Position numbers and translations under genes: made by a program. Source: Whitmania pigra (lineage: Eukaryota; Annelida; Clitellata; Hirudinida; Haemopidae). Taken from it: a stretch of 64,000 bases of DNA. Shown here piece after piece: positions 32,988-47,746 of this stretch; positions within the stretch are counted from its first letter, which is position 1, and each line of letters starts with the position of its first letter. The notes below the pieces were generated by a model. The model worked only from the letters and a program-made list of their open reading frames with translations, searched no databases and was not told the DNA's origin. The stretch covers positions 237,501-301,500 of the forward strand of contig JAJTWR010000467.1 of NCBI GenBank assembly GCA_021613335.1, written 5' to 3'.

Positions 32988-33287
32988 AAGATGCTTTTGC
33001 TTAATCTGAGGAGACCATTGGCGACGTTCACACGTACATTCGAGACTTTACTATTTCTTTTCAACATGCTGTTTATTGTTTACATTATTCAACAACGTAA
33101 CAGGAATTTGGCGCATTTAAAAATATAATTTAGATCTAGTCACAATAAATGAATTAACACCAATAATATAAGATCTTGGAGTTGTTTATTTTCTGCTTTC
33201 GTGACCCGCCTTTTGAACCTGTGTTTACAGGTGCCGGTACTAGCTTAAATGGCCCGGGTTATTTATTAGGACGTTTAATTACAGAAA

Positions 33288-36200
33288 ATGCTAAGACAGG
33301 CGCTCCTTGTTTGCATAACTAATCAACTGAAACGGTTAGATTATAAAAATTAAACGTGTTTAAATTTCAGCCTGCTAAAGTCCTGTCTTACTTAAAAGCA
33401 ATAATTTTCCAGACCAGGTGGAAGTGTTTTGAAACATTCCTCTTTATTTTCTACAAAAGTGGAAAACGAGTCAAAAAACTCTAAAGCGACAGAATCAAAG
33501 TCATTCGCTCTCAACATTTTTCGTGGTGTTATAAGCCACGACGATATTTTTCCGTACAAAGATGGTTTGCAATTCATCTACTATAATAGGTTTTCCTATT
33601 TGAACGTCATTTCGTATTAAATTGTCGTTTCTTATCGTAAGTGCTGACTGATGAACAAAAGAGCAATCTCCAGGCATTGATAGAGCCAACAGCTGTCTTT
33701 CTTAGGGTACGCTTTTTTCTTTTTTATGTGATTATTTTAAAAAATAGGCTCAAAGAATTCATTATTTTGTGTATAATTAATGGATTATCAACAAAGACTA
33801 AATTATAATTAATTAATATTATATTATAACTGGTTAATTTAATCGGCAAAATAATGATTGCTTAAAGGTAATCGTTTAACTTTAAGGAAAATAATGATGC
33901 AGCCAAAAATGATTCCATGGAAACTGTTGCACCTGAAACTCTTGAAGGACTGAAGGAACTTGGTGCTTTTGGGCTCCAGATATCAGAAGAATATGGTGAT
34001 CAGTTACTTCAATAATTTATAATTGTTATTACTTTTATTAATGTTTGAAGCATTTTAATCACATCCTGGTTTAAATGATTTATATAAATTATTATAATTA
34101 TTATTATCATAGCTGTCTTACTTTCATTGCTAATTTCATTTCAAAGTTCCTGTTTTAAAAATATTAAAAAATTTTTTTTTATCACAAATAACATTTAAAA
34201 CAGATAATTATTAATAATAATATTAACAATAACGACGATAATTTTAACAGGAGGTCTAGGTCTAAACAGCACCCAGTACGGAAGACTTGGTGAAATAATT
34301 GGGTCCAGTGACCTTGCATTGGCAGTTGTCTTAGGTTCCCATCAGGTGTTGTTAGATGGTTTTGGCCATCGCCTTTGCTAACTGATGATGATAACAATAA
34401 TAGTCATTAATAATAATATTAATAATAACAATACTATTTGATAAGAAGATGTAAAAGGATATCTACAGTAATTGTTGTCATTGACAATACCTTACTTTTA
34501 ACTACCACAACTATTTTCCTAATTGTAATTTTAATAATTTATTAATTTTAATAAACCTAATTTTGATTAATTTAATTAGACTTAACTCAATTGAGTTAAA
34601 TAAGTAAATTACGTTAATTTGTTCATCTGCTAACATTTGTTAACAGTCCATTGGTCTGAAAGGAATTTCATTGTTTGGAAATGTCTTGCAAAAGGAGAAG
34701 TACCTGCCAAAGCTGGCAAGAGGGGAGCATGTTGCTGCTTTCTGTCTCACCGAGCCTGGCAGTGGCTCTGATGCTGGTGTCAGTTTTATTAGTGACTTTT
34801 CATTTAGAATAATATCTACACTTAAATATTATTATGTCATTAATTCATTATGTAATCGTAATATGTATTAATTATATATTAATAATAATAATATTTAATT
34901 AGTAATTATATTATGTTGTTGTTATCGTGTGTTAAAGTATTTAAATGTCTGCAGTCCATAAAAAGTAAAGCTGTAGCTTCTGAAGATGGGAATCATTTTA
35001 TTTTGAATGGCTCAAAGATTTGGATCAGCAATGGAGGAATAGCTGACATTTTGACAGTGTTTGCTAAGGTTGTCTGCTGTTACTATCATCATCGTCATCA
35101 TCATCATCATCATAATTAAGTCATTATCATAATTTACATATTGCATGGAATTCAGATGTTTTTGATAAATGTTATAAATGTTTCCATGAATATTATTATT
35201 GATTAATTTATGTTATGGTCAAACTTGTAGAATTATTTTGAAATGATCTCTATTTATTTATTTAAGCTTCATTTATAATAAAAAAAAGCATTATCACTAA
35301 TTTTGTATAAAATTGTAAAGTTGATGAAAAAATGAAGTGGTGTATGTTTTATTTACAGTCCTTTTTAATCTTTTTAGAACATCAAGAAAACCTTAAATTT
35401 TGTAGACTCCAGTTACAGATCCATCATCAGGGGTCACCAAGGACAAGATGACTGCATTCATCGTGGAAAGATCCTTCAAAGGTGTTTCCAGGTGACTCAT
35501 GTTTTGGCCAAGCTCTGTGGTTGTCTTGTTGGAGCTAATTCTTTCAACTGATCTGTCTTATGTCGTGATATCAGAAGACAGTAAAAAATTCTTTAAGCAT
35601 CTATTAATGATAACTAGTGTAGAATTTTGAATGCATAACAATACATTTTTTTAAAAATAAATTAAATCAATTAAAATAAATGAAATTGAAACCATCGAAT
35701 AATCTTTTCCAGTGGACCACCAGAGAAAAAGATGGGCATTAAAGCTTCAAACACTGCAGAAGTGTACTTTGAAGATGTAAAAGTTCCTAAGGAGAATGTC
35801 TTGGGAGGTCCTCATTTGTTTTTTATTATTAAAGTTGTTTAGGCCACTAATAATTAACATGTTATTGGACTAGATCTTTGTGGGGTTTTATGTTATTGAG
35901 TTGTTATTAGGTTAGCTTAATGAGCTACAATATAAGCAATAGTCATTAAGTGTTTGCAATGCCAGCGCTGTACAGATGGTTTCTTTGCATCCGGTTTGGA
36001 CATATGGAATTTAAATTGTTGGCTAAATAATGAATATATGTCCATTATTTTCCATTACTGCTAATGCTTTGGTTCATGTTTAAAGCTATCACATTTTCTT
36101 CGTCATTATAATAACATCTTCAGAGCTAATAATAACTATTAACGATTAATCCAAAGGACTCGGAGAGGGATTCAAGGTGGCAATGAACGTATTGAACAAT

Positions 36201-38667
36201 GGGCGCTTTGGCATGGCTGCCACACTGACCGGAACAATGAAGAAGTGCATTCAAACCTCCGTCGAACATGCGACCTCCAGGGTTCAGTTTGGGAGGAAAC
36301 TGGAGACATTTGGAACCATCCAGGAAAAGATTGCAAGAATGGTCATTGCACACTATGTCTGCGAGGTATGTTAAGTTTGTGTATCTTTATGATATCATTA
36401 ATTTTGTAACAATTAGGAATGGTCAAATTAATTATAATATTTATTATTATTATTACTGAATTTGGGTTTAGTTATAAATAACTATAAGACCTAGATGAAA
36501 GTTATCTGTCAGTTATAGATTTTGTCAACTAGATTACGATTATGATTGAAGAGCCTTGCCTATGCTGTGGCTGGTTCAATGGATGAAGGATCGAATGAGT
36601 ATCAGGTTGAAGCTGCCATCAGCAAGATCTATGGATCGGTATTTCTTGCATTATTTACTCATAATGATTTACAAATAATAGTTAAGTAATAACATAATAT
36701 TTCTTATAACTTTGATGGTTTTGTTTATTGTCCAAATGTATTTGAAATGCTTTAACAATTTCCTGTTGTCCTTCATGATCACTTTGACAATACTTTGTAC
36801 TGCCATTTGTTTACCAATTAATTTTCTGCGATTTTTCAAAGATACAAAATTTTTACAAAATTTTTTTTATACATAGAATTAATTCTAATCCCAGGAAGCT
36901 GCCTGGTTTGTTGTAGATGAGTCAATTCAGATCCTGGGAGGAAATGGTTACATGAAGGTTAGATTCATTACTGAAGAATAAATCAGTAATAAAATTATTA
37001 GCATTTATCATTAATAATACTGTATTTATGAAAGTATTTTTATTATTTAAGATATTTCAAAATTATTTCTAGGAGTATGGACTGGAAAGAATTATGAGGG
37101 ATCTGAGAATTTTTCGAATCTTTGAAGGAACGAATGACATCCTTCGTCTTTTCGTTGCTTTAACTGGAATACAGGTAGCAATAAAAATAATTATGATAGA
37201 CTCTGCTTACTTATGTATTGAAATGTGGTGGAATGATCCAAAATTTACATCATAAAGTGTACTTCAGTATGCAGGCAGTCATTTAAAAGAATTGCAAGAG
37301 GCTTTCAAAAACCCGGCCACAAATTTGGGTGTGTTGATTGAAGAAGGTTCAAAGAGGGCAAAAAGGTTTAATTTCAATCATTTAATGTCGTCATTCAAGT
37401 TATTTCCAAAGACTTTGTTGTCATTTCCAATGTTTGTATTTAAAAGCTAACAAACGGTTTCTGAGTTCACTAATTCATTTCATGTTTATTTACTTTTTGC
37501 TTTATTTGTATTATTATTTCATAGATTAAGATTACTTGAGTAAGTTATTGCATCAGTGTATGTTTTTCAATTAATTTATAAATTAGGATGGTTGGGATGA
37601 AATCTGGAGAGTCAATGGCTAAATATGTTCATCCTATTTTGGTCGATTCCGCTAATCTTGTTAGTTTTGAGTTGCTGAAATTCATTGTTTCGTTCAAAAG
37701 ATAACTATGTCTATTTTAAAATTTGTTGGGTGTTTTTTTAGATGTCAGGATTTGCTGCTTCATCTTGTTTATTAACTCAAAAATGTATTTTTCACTTCGC
37801 TATTAAAGGCGACTTCATGCATTGAAGACTTTGCAATTGCAGTAGAGAGCCTGCTATTCAAATATGGGAAGAGTGTTATTGGTCAGTTCAATTGGTTTTA
37901 GATATGTTTGCCTAGTGCATTAAATAATTTAACATGCTTATGTCTATTAATTATCATCTGGTTGATTCATTTTAAATTGGCTTAATAAATAAAAGACTCA
38001 TTCGGCGCACATATTCAATCTCTAGACCAGCAGTTCTTTCTTAACCGTCTGGCTGACTCTGCCATTGAGATCTACTGCATGGCAGTGGTGTTGTCAAGGG
38101 CCTCAAGATCAATCATGCTCGACTTAAACACCTCTCGTCACGAGTCCATGATGGCTCATGTGGTCTGCGCAGAGGTGACTATGAATGGACCAATTAAATT
38201 TCATCTTATACATTTTCATACATTGTGATTGCTACTGCCAATGCTGTAACCATTTTGCAGGACTGACCTACTTTCATTGATAAAATGCACATCCCTGGCA
38301 ATTTAATAACTTTGACCTAAAAACACTGTTATGCTAAAATGAGTCTGTTTTTAATAGTTCATCTAATGATTACTAGCTTAAATCATAATTGTTTCATAAT
38401 GTGCTGAATTATGGCTGCTTTATTCAATAAAATCCCATCAACTATTTTAGCTGCTAAATTTTAAACCATGATTTATGAAATTGCTGTACAATAATTAATA
38501 AATAACTGAGATTGCTTTTTGAACAGGGCTATGAAAAGGTCAAGGGTCACCTGAGGAATCTCAGGAATGATGCATCCAATAGAAGGAAGTTCGAATACTT
38601 GGCACAGATCTCGAAGGAAGTTGTGTCTAACGGGGGCATCTATCACCAGAACCCACTCGGATTCTGA
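33288..38667 (+). CDS. ACADVL: Very long-chain acyl-CoA dehydrogenase, mitochondrial
   Basis: Eighteen exons: 33288-33334, 33413-33564, 33642-33706, 33887-33995, 34251-34345, 34647-34778, 34955-35068, 35406-35491, 35713-35807, 36157-36365, 36552-36638, 36895-36957, 37073-37174, 37268-37365, 37587-37659, 37809-37881, 38026-38174, 38527-38667; 629 residues (human 655). VLCAD carries out the first, FAD-dependent step of mitochondrial beta-oxidation of C14-C20 acyl-CoAs, at the inner membrane. Exon 1 gives a basic, uncharged-polar start (MLRQALLVC) suited to a presequence. Visible motifs: [10 protein letters not shown] at the mature N-terminus, [20 protein letters not shown], the IFEGTND motif with the catalytic Glu at about residue 436, and the VLCAD-specific C-terminal region ending NPLGF, which separates it from ACAD9 and short-chain enzymes. 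AATAAA at 38804-38809 is a candidate poly(A) signal. Confidence 0.96.
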
Positions 38668-39024
38668 AGCACCCATTCCGTGTTGAGCTTTAACATGCCA
38701 CACATTTGAAGGTGACTGACAAAACATGACACCCTGTATCGTGACTTGCCTTGTCATTAAAAGTGATTTCAGATAATACTTCCACAATAATCATAGTTAT
38801 AATAATAAACGTTACCCAAATTAACTCGCCTAAAAACGAAGCAAGCGAAGCCTCGTAAAATCAATATCTTCAGTTTAATTGAACATTTTAAAACAACAAC
38901 GTAGGCTACTATGTCAATTAACAATTAACAACAAGAAGAGAAGCTGCAAAGATTCTACGATCCAAATAAAGATCCAGAGGAAGAATCAATGATCATTAAC
39001 AAGATGAACGGACACCATCTCCCT
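38668..39024. other. Convergent 3' region of ACADVL and SAP130
   Basis: The 357 bp between the two stop codons. It contains a plus-strand AATAAA at 38804-38809. An open minus-strand frame at 38473-38787 overlaps the last ACADVL exon and is its shadow. Confidence 0.6.
38804..38809 (+). terminator. Candidate poly(A) signal for ACADVL
   Basis: AATAAA 137 bp after the ACADVL stop, in the convergent intergenic region. Confidence 0.4.
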
Positions 39025-42000
39025 TTACGACCGATCTTTCTTCTTGACAACCCTCTTGCTCTGGTGCTTGCTGATGATGTCACTGGCTTTGGACCTCCCA
39101 CTGAGGAGCTTGAGCAGGGAACTCTTTCCCTCTTCAAGGTGTTCTATGCACTTCTTGCTTCTCTGCGTGTAGGCCTTTCAAAAGATCAAAACACAGGTTA
39201 GCAACAGAGAAAGCTAAGTGATAACAGGAGAAAGTTTATGGTATAATTCACATTGTGTAGGCCAATAAAATCAAATACAGGTAAGTGTAGGAAAGTAGAG
39301 CTGAGGCAGAAACACCAACCATGATCAGCTCTTTGGTCGATTCAAACTCTTCTGTCATGTTCAGATTTTGGAGTTCCTTCGTGAGGACATTCTTCAGGTC
39401 TTCCATGGAGTTCATCACTTCCTCTTCCTCCTCTTTCTGAAAAGTTGAAGATGCACAAGCTACATTCTGAAGTGTTTAGAATTAATTCATTAAAATTACC
39501 AGGAGATTTAGGTGATCAGAAACCAGGTACAGTTTGTAGCCACTGATCCTCTGAAGGATGCACCTTTGATTGGACAGCTCAGTTATGCTTGGTTTCTTGT
39601 CATCTGCATTATGAATGTTCAGGTTAATAACAGTTACTTAATTAAATTTCAAAAGGAAAACTAATTATAATTCTTTAAATTCTGGTAGGTTTAAACTCAT
39701 ATAGATATAATAACAAGTAAAAAAAACATTAATTTATATAACAACACACTAAAGAGTAGATATAATTCAACTGTACCTTTAAGTTTAAAATCATTATAAG
39801 AGACAAAATGATTGTTTCTGGGTTTCCACGAGCACTGGTATTGGTTAGTAATGAGGGTACAAGGCCTTTGCTTCTCCCTTGTCCATCTGACACCATTCTT
39901 GTCCCTGAACTCCTCTGCAAAGTTAAAAATGATCACCCCTCAGTTCCATGTTATCATGCATCGACTGCAGTAATGGACACATTTGGCCTAATTAAAGAAT
40001 TAATTAATAAGATTTAAACAAGTTAGGCTGAATTCTAAAATTTTTAGGATACAAACCCTCAACAATGAAATCTCTTTTGCTTGGCATCTCCTCAGCGGGA
40101 CATTCGTCAGATCCTTGCGTCGTGTACTGCATCTCATCCATCCCGTCGTCCTGGTTGTCCTCCTCGTCCTCTTCGGACATTCCCTCATTCACTGTCATCT
40201 CCTTCTGAGCTGGGCTATTAAAAACACAAACAACTTAACACTGGGTACCGACAAAAATAGTATCATCAGCAAGCGCTTCCAAAATGAATTCAATACAAAT
40301 AAAAAAGCTCACATGTCGCTGTTCGCGAAGTTTGACGTATTCTGGGCAATAAACTGCTGTTTCCGTGGTTTCTTCCTGGAGTGCAGTTTCACCTCCTCCT
40401 CCGGTATTCTCAATCCACCTGCCAACATTCACCATCGTCACTTCTTTGCCAAAAGTAAATCCCCACATGCAACCAACTCACCGCTTTCTACAGGTACCCT
40501 CAGATTAGCCCCGTTGCTACTGGCAACTACATTGACTTTGCAACCTCTGCTTGTGTCAGAGGGCAGGCTTTGGCTTGGCTTCGGAGTATTCTCAGTCGAG
40601 GAAGCAGTGTCAGTAGACGACTGACTGCTATCTTTAGCAACATCACTGCAGTTGATTCATTGTGTTATTATCATATTTACAATATTAATAACTTAAGAAT
40701 AAGAGCATCCAGCATCAGTAAAATAAACCAATGCATTTAGAAATACTAACAACGTTTGATGAGAGGTTGGAACGACAAATTGCAGGCTATTGTCGTTACC
40801 ACCGAGGGCAACAACACCGCTCAGCTTGACAACAACATCAGAAGCCGTGAGGGACTGATGCAAGTAAAGCTGCTGTTGGTTTTGTTGCTGCTGAATGTTG
40901 TGCAGTTGTGCAGGAAAGTTCTGTGGGAAGTAGGCTATCTGCCCAGTCCCTGAGAATGTACCCAGGTTCGAGGAAGAACTAGCAAAGGTCGTTGCTGTGC
41001 CCATCGTCATGGGGATCACGGCCGATGCCGGGGCCGTGAAAAGGTTTTTCTTTGTGGCATTCGTCGACCTGAAGTAAAGAGATAACACCTCATTGGGTTA
41101 TTGATCATAAAATAAGTTAATAATTAATTATTAAACTCTGGGATAAAAAAAAAACCAGTTTAATAAGAAAATAAAATCCAAGCAAAGTTTAACAAACTGG
41201 TCATGGGGCCTCTTCCTGAGAATAGACGGTGGTCTCGGAGATTGGTTCTGCGACTTTACAGCACTGCCCGTGTTATTGCCGTTGTTGTTGTTCCCATTGC
41301 TGGACAGAGCAGATGAAACACATTCTCCTGCAACGACAGATGGCAGAGCCAGAGAGACAAACTGATGCTGAAGAGGAACTGCTTTCTGGTGCTGGATGGA
41401 GGAGTTGGAAGTCTGAATGTGGAATGAGTGCTGGTGTTGCTGGTGGAATTGCTGGATGCTTGGCTCTTTTTGACTCAAATCGGTTGCTGCAGCAGCACCT
41501 ACAAAAATTGAAAAAAGGTTCGAAAAAGAATTTGCAATAAACAATAGCAAAATATCAAAAGACATGAAAAATATGAAGCATACAGCTTATACATATCATG
41601 TTATCTTATCAACAGATGCGACGATCCAGATAAGATAAAGCACAATTGTCAACCAAGTGACGAGCAGCAGCTTCCACCGATATCAATAAAAACAATATCG
41701 TTCAACGTAAGCACAACAGTTATCAACATTTGACAATGTCACGGCAGCCTACACTCAGAGGAGCCCACAGCTGCAGCAACAACAGTAGGAGCAGCCACCA
41801 GAGCAAAGTTCTGGAGTCCCTGAGGATTAGAGTCTATGGACAGCATCACAGGCTGCATGCGACTGGTCACTTGGGATGCCATATTGGATGATGGTGTCGA
41901 TGACATGATGGCTATATTTCCTAAGTGATTATTAAGATTATTGATGCCCAGAGTAATAAAAACAAAGTGCAAATGAGAAATATTACTATGTTTTAGTATA

Positions 42001-45000
42001 CAAAATAAAATAATTTATAAAAAAAAACACTGCCTGTTATTCTTTTGAATGATAATAATTAACAAGAATGTTACTTGTGTAAGATATCAGAGGGCAATTG
42101 TCATTAGATGTCAGTTTTCAAAAACATATAAATTAATGTTTAGAGGGTAGCATTAGTGATTTGCATTGGATCAAGAATTATAACAAATTCATTTGTATAT
42201 TCTACTAAACTCAAAGAACCCTTTTAGTCAACACATATCAAGATATTGTTTTAATTATGGCACTTAAGTTCACACAAATGTTTGAGACATCAAAATATAA
42301 CTGACCAGAATTTGGTGGTCTGATGGTGGCAGAGGCAGGTATGGTGATGGTCTGGACGGTGCCTGAGAGGCCACCCAATCCGAGGTGAGTTCCTTGGCTC
42401 GTCAAGAACCTTCCCCCATCCTGAATAGAAAACTGCTGGAGGAGGTGCGGTCTGCAAAAGTAAATATTTTCATTTAAATATTCATAAAATCATTACTTTG
42501 TGACTAAAAAAAATTACACAATACTAAAAAGAAAAAGAATTAAAAATGGAACTCTCAAAGTAAATCATGTTCAATCTTGGCAGTTGAAGGTTAAAAGCAA
42601 CTATTGTCTCACTTGTCTGCATGGAGGACAGTGGACACTGGCAGTGAACCAGGTGAGATGATGTTGTAGCTTCCCCCGATCAGCATCGCATTGGCTGACT
42701 GCAGGGGCACGAGATTGGTGGTCTGCTCAGAGGTTGCAGAAGCCCTCAATTGACCTTGTGTCGACCCTGCAACCAGATGCCCCTGCTGGGATTGTGCTTG
42801 CTGCTGTTGTTGTTGCTGGACATGGATTTGTGCTGTGGCAGCATGGATTTGGTGGAGTTGTATCTGCTGAGAGCCAGAATTGACAATGTGCATCTGAGGA
42901 ATCACCTTGGCTGCAGCGGATGGAAAATAAATTGTAAATAAAATCCAAGTCAATGAATGCAAAGTTTACCAAACTTCATCTTATCAGAAACGAACAACAG
43001 CAAAGCACTAACCGACAGGCACCACAGTCGAGGGAATGGGCAGAGACCCTATGGTTGGCATGATGGGGATACCCCCTAAAGTTAAAGAAATTAATTCTCA
43101 TCATACTATGGAGAATAATTAACCAATCACAAGTTTAAAACTACCATCGTAGGATAATAATTAAAACAACTACGTTGGACGGTTCAATGCAACTAAAAGT
43201 CTAACAACTACGAAGCCTAAACCTGTCCTGAGGGTGGTGGTAGGTGTTAGCGACAAAGTCGAATAAGCATTGCTAGTGCCAGAGTTCAGTTTCAACTTTC
43301 TAGGCTTTGTAAGGTTCAATGGAGACTGTGAAACTGTAAAATTCATGTCCAAAATTCAGAGCCTCACTCCTGCTTTTTGGTTAGGAAATGCAACGTTGCA
43401 ACGGACAATGCAAAGTCGCGCATAACTCCAGGGTGAAAGTAGTTAATTTGGAACTCACTGATTTTGTTGACTTGCTGCGAAGCCACTGCCGAAGTCGACG
43501 TCTTAGAAATAGAAGAAGATGCGAGTATGACGGTCGGCTGGCGTGGTAGGGGCTGAGAGAGATTCAGGGCTTGACTTTGGCCTAGTTAAGTATTAACACA
43601 GATTCTCAAATATGAATCTATCACAACACCTCACTGTCGATCATTGAAGAAATCTTACCAAGGACAATGCTCTTAGGAACAGCAGATGAAGAGTTGATGG
43701 TGTTTATGGAAAGATTGATGGGGGTGGCAAGAGGAGATGACAGAAGGGTTCTTGTGGCCTGCTGCTGATGGACAGCTCCGGGCACAGGGACAGGTCTCAC
43801 GAGCGGTTGGACCGTGACCGATGGAGACCTTTGCTGTGCCTCGACCAATGAAGTGGAAATGATGGTTCTCACTGGGTAATTTGTCATAGAAATTGAAGTA
43901 GAGGAAGACGATGCAGGTGCCTGAGGAACAAGCTGTGATGGCCATGGTGATCTTCAAAATCGACATGCAATTCAATTTAAGCATGCCATTGGATGCGTGA
44001 AAGTAAAGAAAATGCAAAAAAACTTTGTGGCTTTTGATGAATCCGATAACAAGTCCTCACCTTATAGAAACACCGGAGCCTTGAGGTCTCTGCACTTGCG
44101 ACACAGTAGCTCTGTTTCCAGAAAGAATGACCCTCTGTCCGGGGTTAGGCATGACGTAAGTGCTTCCGCTCACCATAGATGAGGTCGGCAGACCTAGGGT
44201 TGCCATGGCGATTGTGTGGATGGACGAAGGAGGGGAAGACGAAGTCACCTGGAACTGATGGTGCTGGCTGTGTTTGGTCAGGGGAACAACATTTGGACGA
44301 GCAGCTAGTGAAAAGTAATTACAGAATGATGCCTACTACTCGTTATTATTTAGGTCGTGGATGTTACAAAGACATACATCTTGCCGTTGTTGGTTGGACT
44401 GGCTGAATGGTTGTCCTATTGTCAATGACTGCCGGAGCACGGTTCCTGATCATCCGGCTTTGGAGGTTTACAGCTCCTGACATCTACAGAGAAAGATATT
44501 TTAATGAATACAATTGCTTGATATGTTTACACTTTTTAGTTAAATCCTTATGGTCATAGATTCAAAGCGTCACCTTTTCACATTAGACTAAGTGAGTACA
44601 ATTATTTTGAAGTTCTCATTCATTGATCTTCATTGAAATTATCTAACAGATCATGATTTAAGCAAATTAGTGTCCAGTGTGTCACACAAAATTTAAATAT
44701 AAAGACATTGCAAAACAGAAGAGTAAGAAAACTAACCATGCCATGTTGACCAGCATCCATGTTGACTATAGAAGCACAGCTTATCAAAGAGCCAGTTTGG
44801 TTGGTAGGCAAAGTTGAGTTTACTCCAGCAGCAGACAGTGTTACCAGGCTGTTCAACAAGTTTTGTTGTTGATGTGGTTGTTGGAGAAGATGCTGGGCCT
44901 GTTGAAGTTGCTGAGTTTGCTGAAGGCTTCCAATGATGGCACTGGCAGCACCATTCTTATCTCCTACCACATTCCCCCCCACAATAAACCCGCTCATTCC

Positions 45001-45670
45001 AGCAGCCACTGAGCCTCCACCAGGAACAAGAAGGCCTGTGTTTGGTTGGGCCATTCTTGCTTGACCTACCACCAGAAGATTTGGTGTTTGTTGACCCATG
45101 GATGGAGTCTGGACAACCTTAGCAACAACTGGCTGTCCTGTGTGATTAATTGACACATTATGCTTTATATCTATGTGATCACAATTTTGTGGAAACAAAA
45201 GTTAAATAAACATTTAAAAAAAATCAAGGCTGTTTTTAAAGCACAAATCGAACCTTTTGAAAAAGTAATCCCAGACCTTACTGAGGTAATCATTATCTGG
45301 AAAATTTTGTGAAAGGTGTCAGCAATCGCTCAAATGTTAAAGACAAGCTCATATAATAACTTGAGCATGCATCTGCATTTTAGTTATGATGAAGATGGAG
45401 AGTTTTCATGTTCATGTATAAGTGTTAAAATTAAATAAGACATATCTTTTTATCTAAATAAATGGATTTATGTATTAACGCAGTCATAAATACATCAAAT
45501 GCTTGGCCAGCTTAGGCAATGAAAACTCATAAATAAGTAATCCAAAAACTGCAAAACACTTCTTTTTATTCACTTACTGGCTTCGTAAGATTAGGTCCTG
45601 GCAGTTCCACCTGGGGTAATGGTCGGTTGATGAATTCAGCTTTAGAACTACTTTCTTGTCCTCCGCTCAT
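39025..45670 (-). CDS. SAP130: SAP130, Sin3-HDAC complex subunit
   Basis: Twenty exons: 45670-45578, 45162-44737, 44483-44378, 44304-44061, 43951-43659, 43581-43459, 43333-43223, 43075-43013, 42910-42613, 42451-42306, 41920-41753, 41498-41198, 41068-40751, 40645-40482, 40418-40313, 40214-40057, 39914-39777, 39603-39500, 39436-39320, 39174-39025; 1208 residues (human 1048). The long N-terminal part is low-complexity and rich in Gln, Thr, Ser and Pro. Diagnostic points are SPRPPSILRKRP (about 777-788), KKPRKQQ (about 966-972), an acidic stretch, then the conserved C-terminal domain (about 1040-1208) with DKNGVRW, RPCTLI and a helical Glu/Lys-rich end. SAP130 helps assemble the nuclear Sin3-histone deacetylase corepressor. 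The exon 2 acceptor (ATATAAAG) is weak and was chosen for phase. Gln tracts come from CAA/CAG runs. Confidence 0.9.
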
Positions 45671-47746
45671 TGTTAAGCATATCAGCTAAAATTCATTTTC
45701 GGGACTTGTTAACAATCCCAGGAAAATATCAAACTAATTAGAATTCAGACGACAAACAAGAAATTGAACAAACCTAGAGCAGGCACGACAATTTAATTGT
45801 ATTTGCTCGATGGCAAGATAGATTTGTATCAGGTTTAATCTGAGATATCAAAACCAGAACGTTGTCGTTTTCAAGCAAAACTCGTAAAAAAAACCTCTGC
45901 AATTTTCAAGCTCGATGCTGATTGGCTGCCCGTGCAACGATCTTGTATTTGGTGAACCAAACTATTTTCACTATTAATGCTTTTATATTTTTATTTATAA
46001 ACATTTTAATAATATTTTATTTTTATTAATTATCTTTTATAAATTATTCTTATAATATCAACAGCTTAAACAAGTATTTCAAATTTCATTGTTTAAAACT
46101 AATTTAAAATGTTTTTTATTGAAATTATACTTATCTAAATTGATTTTAAAATTTTTAAATTATTTTTTAATATTAATAATAACAAACTTTTATTTGAATT
46201 TTAAAAAATGTTTTAACAGCGGCTTTGATGGTGTCTGCCAAATATTTACTTTTGATGTCAAATTTAAAAAACAAATTGTGATAAATTTAGATTTTTTGCG
46301 TAACGTTTTTTCAGTGTCAAAATGTCAATTATTTTGCTATTTATTTAATATGACTGCTCCACAAAAATCGACTTAAATAGGTTCTGATGCTGCATGAAAA
46401 TAAAGATACGCCGCTCATGAGACCAATAATGGCAACATGAAACAGCTGACAAAGACAAAGGGGCGTGGTTGCGGAGAGTTTAAACTAAAGGTCGTAACCA
46501 AATGTTTCATCATCTCACAAACACCAAAAAAGTGACGTTTGAGGGATGTTTGTTTTCATGAGTCCTGTGATGTTTTTGTCTTATATGGTTTCATTAAAGG
46601 ACAAGTAGTCCTAGCTATTTTGCATGAAAGTTTTATAAAATTTTAATTAACAACTGCCTATCTAATTACTTAATAAATGACTTATTTCAATCATTATGAA
46701 TCAATTTTACGTTAAGCTGAAAATCAAAACCAACCAGTCAAATTCTGTTTAAAGTGAAAAAACAATAACTACAAATATTGATTTATGGATATAGACATAT
46801 TCTAAGCGCTATTGTGGGACTTTTTCAACGCATGACAAGCTAAACGGAAAGTTCCTAAACAGAAAAGCGAGTCAATAAATGAGCGTTAAAGACCTGCCAA
46901 AGGGACAGGCATTGAATTAAAATCACCTGACCTAATAAGTTCTACCAAGTGTGACACTACCTTCGCTAACTCGCGAATTTTGTATCGCGCATGAGTGATT
47001 TAATGCCGAATTGCATAAACCGAATAAACTTAATGACAGCTTTTTATGAGAATATTGACCATTCGGCAAAACTTATGAAATTGCTCATAAAATTAAATGG
47101 AAACATTAGTCCCTTTGAAAAAGCAAATTATTCGGTAGAGAATCGCTAATTGTCGTTAATAAGAATAAATTATCTTAAATAATTCGTTTTAGTATCAGCT
47201 GTTTTTGTATCATTGCTGATCTTTAAAAAGTGGGTCGAATCGATAAAAAACACAAATCAATGTCTCTTGCGCTTTTAGAAACAGAAACTTTCGAAGTTAG
47301 AGCTAGGGTTCAAATCCTTAATCTTCTTCTTTCTAATCACATTTTATGACATAAATGTAAATTACTCGTGTTTGTAGACTAAGCTCTGTCATTCAGCAGA
47401 TCGTTCCTGCAGAACGTGTTGCGGCAGTGCGGACCCAGCGCTTGCTCAACGAAATAATCTTATTTTTAATTTCTACATTTAAGTAATAAAACAACATCTA
47501 TCCTTAACCGACTTTTAGTGATTCTAACCGAAAATAACGATACTAGCTTTCAACCTTTATTCAAATTCAAATATCGTCTATTATCAGTGCTAGACAGCCA
47601 TCACGCCGTATCTGGTCTATGTCAAGGAATCTATATAAGAAAGAAATGTATTGTGACCATTTATCGGCTTGGGAGTTAGTTGTTCGTAATAATACATTCT
47701 GATCAGACAAGCGCACGTTCGCTCGTAGCTGAAATTCTTTATCAAT
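45671..47746. other. Divergent intergenic region, SAP130 / acyl-CoA synthetase
   Basis: About 2.1 kb between the two start codons. AT-rich throughout. The open frame at 46089-46376 (rich in Phe, Leu, Ile, Asn) looks like translated AT-rich DNA. No RNA gene or repeat was recognised. Confidence 0.55.

Noticed and set aside
38473..38787. Minus-strand open frame of 104 codons
   Set aside because: It overlaps the last ACADVL exon antisense and shows no family features, so it is a shadow frame.
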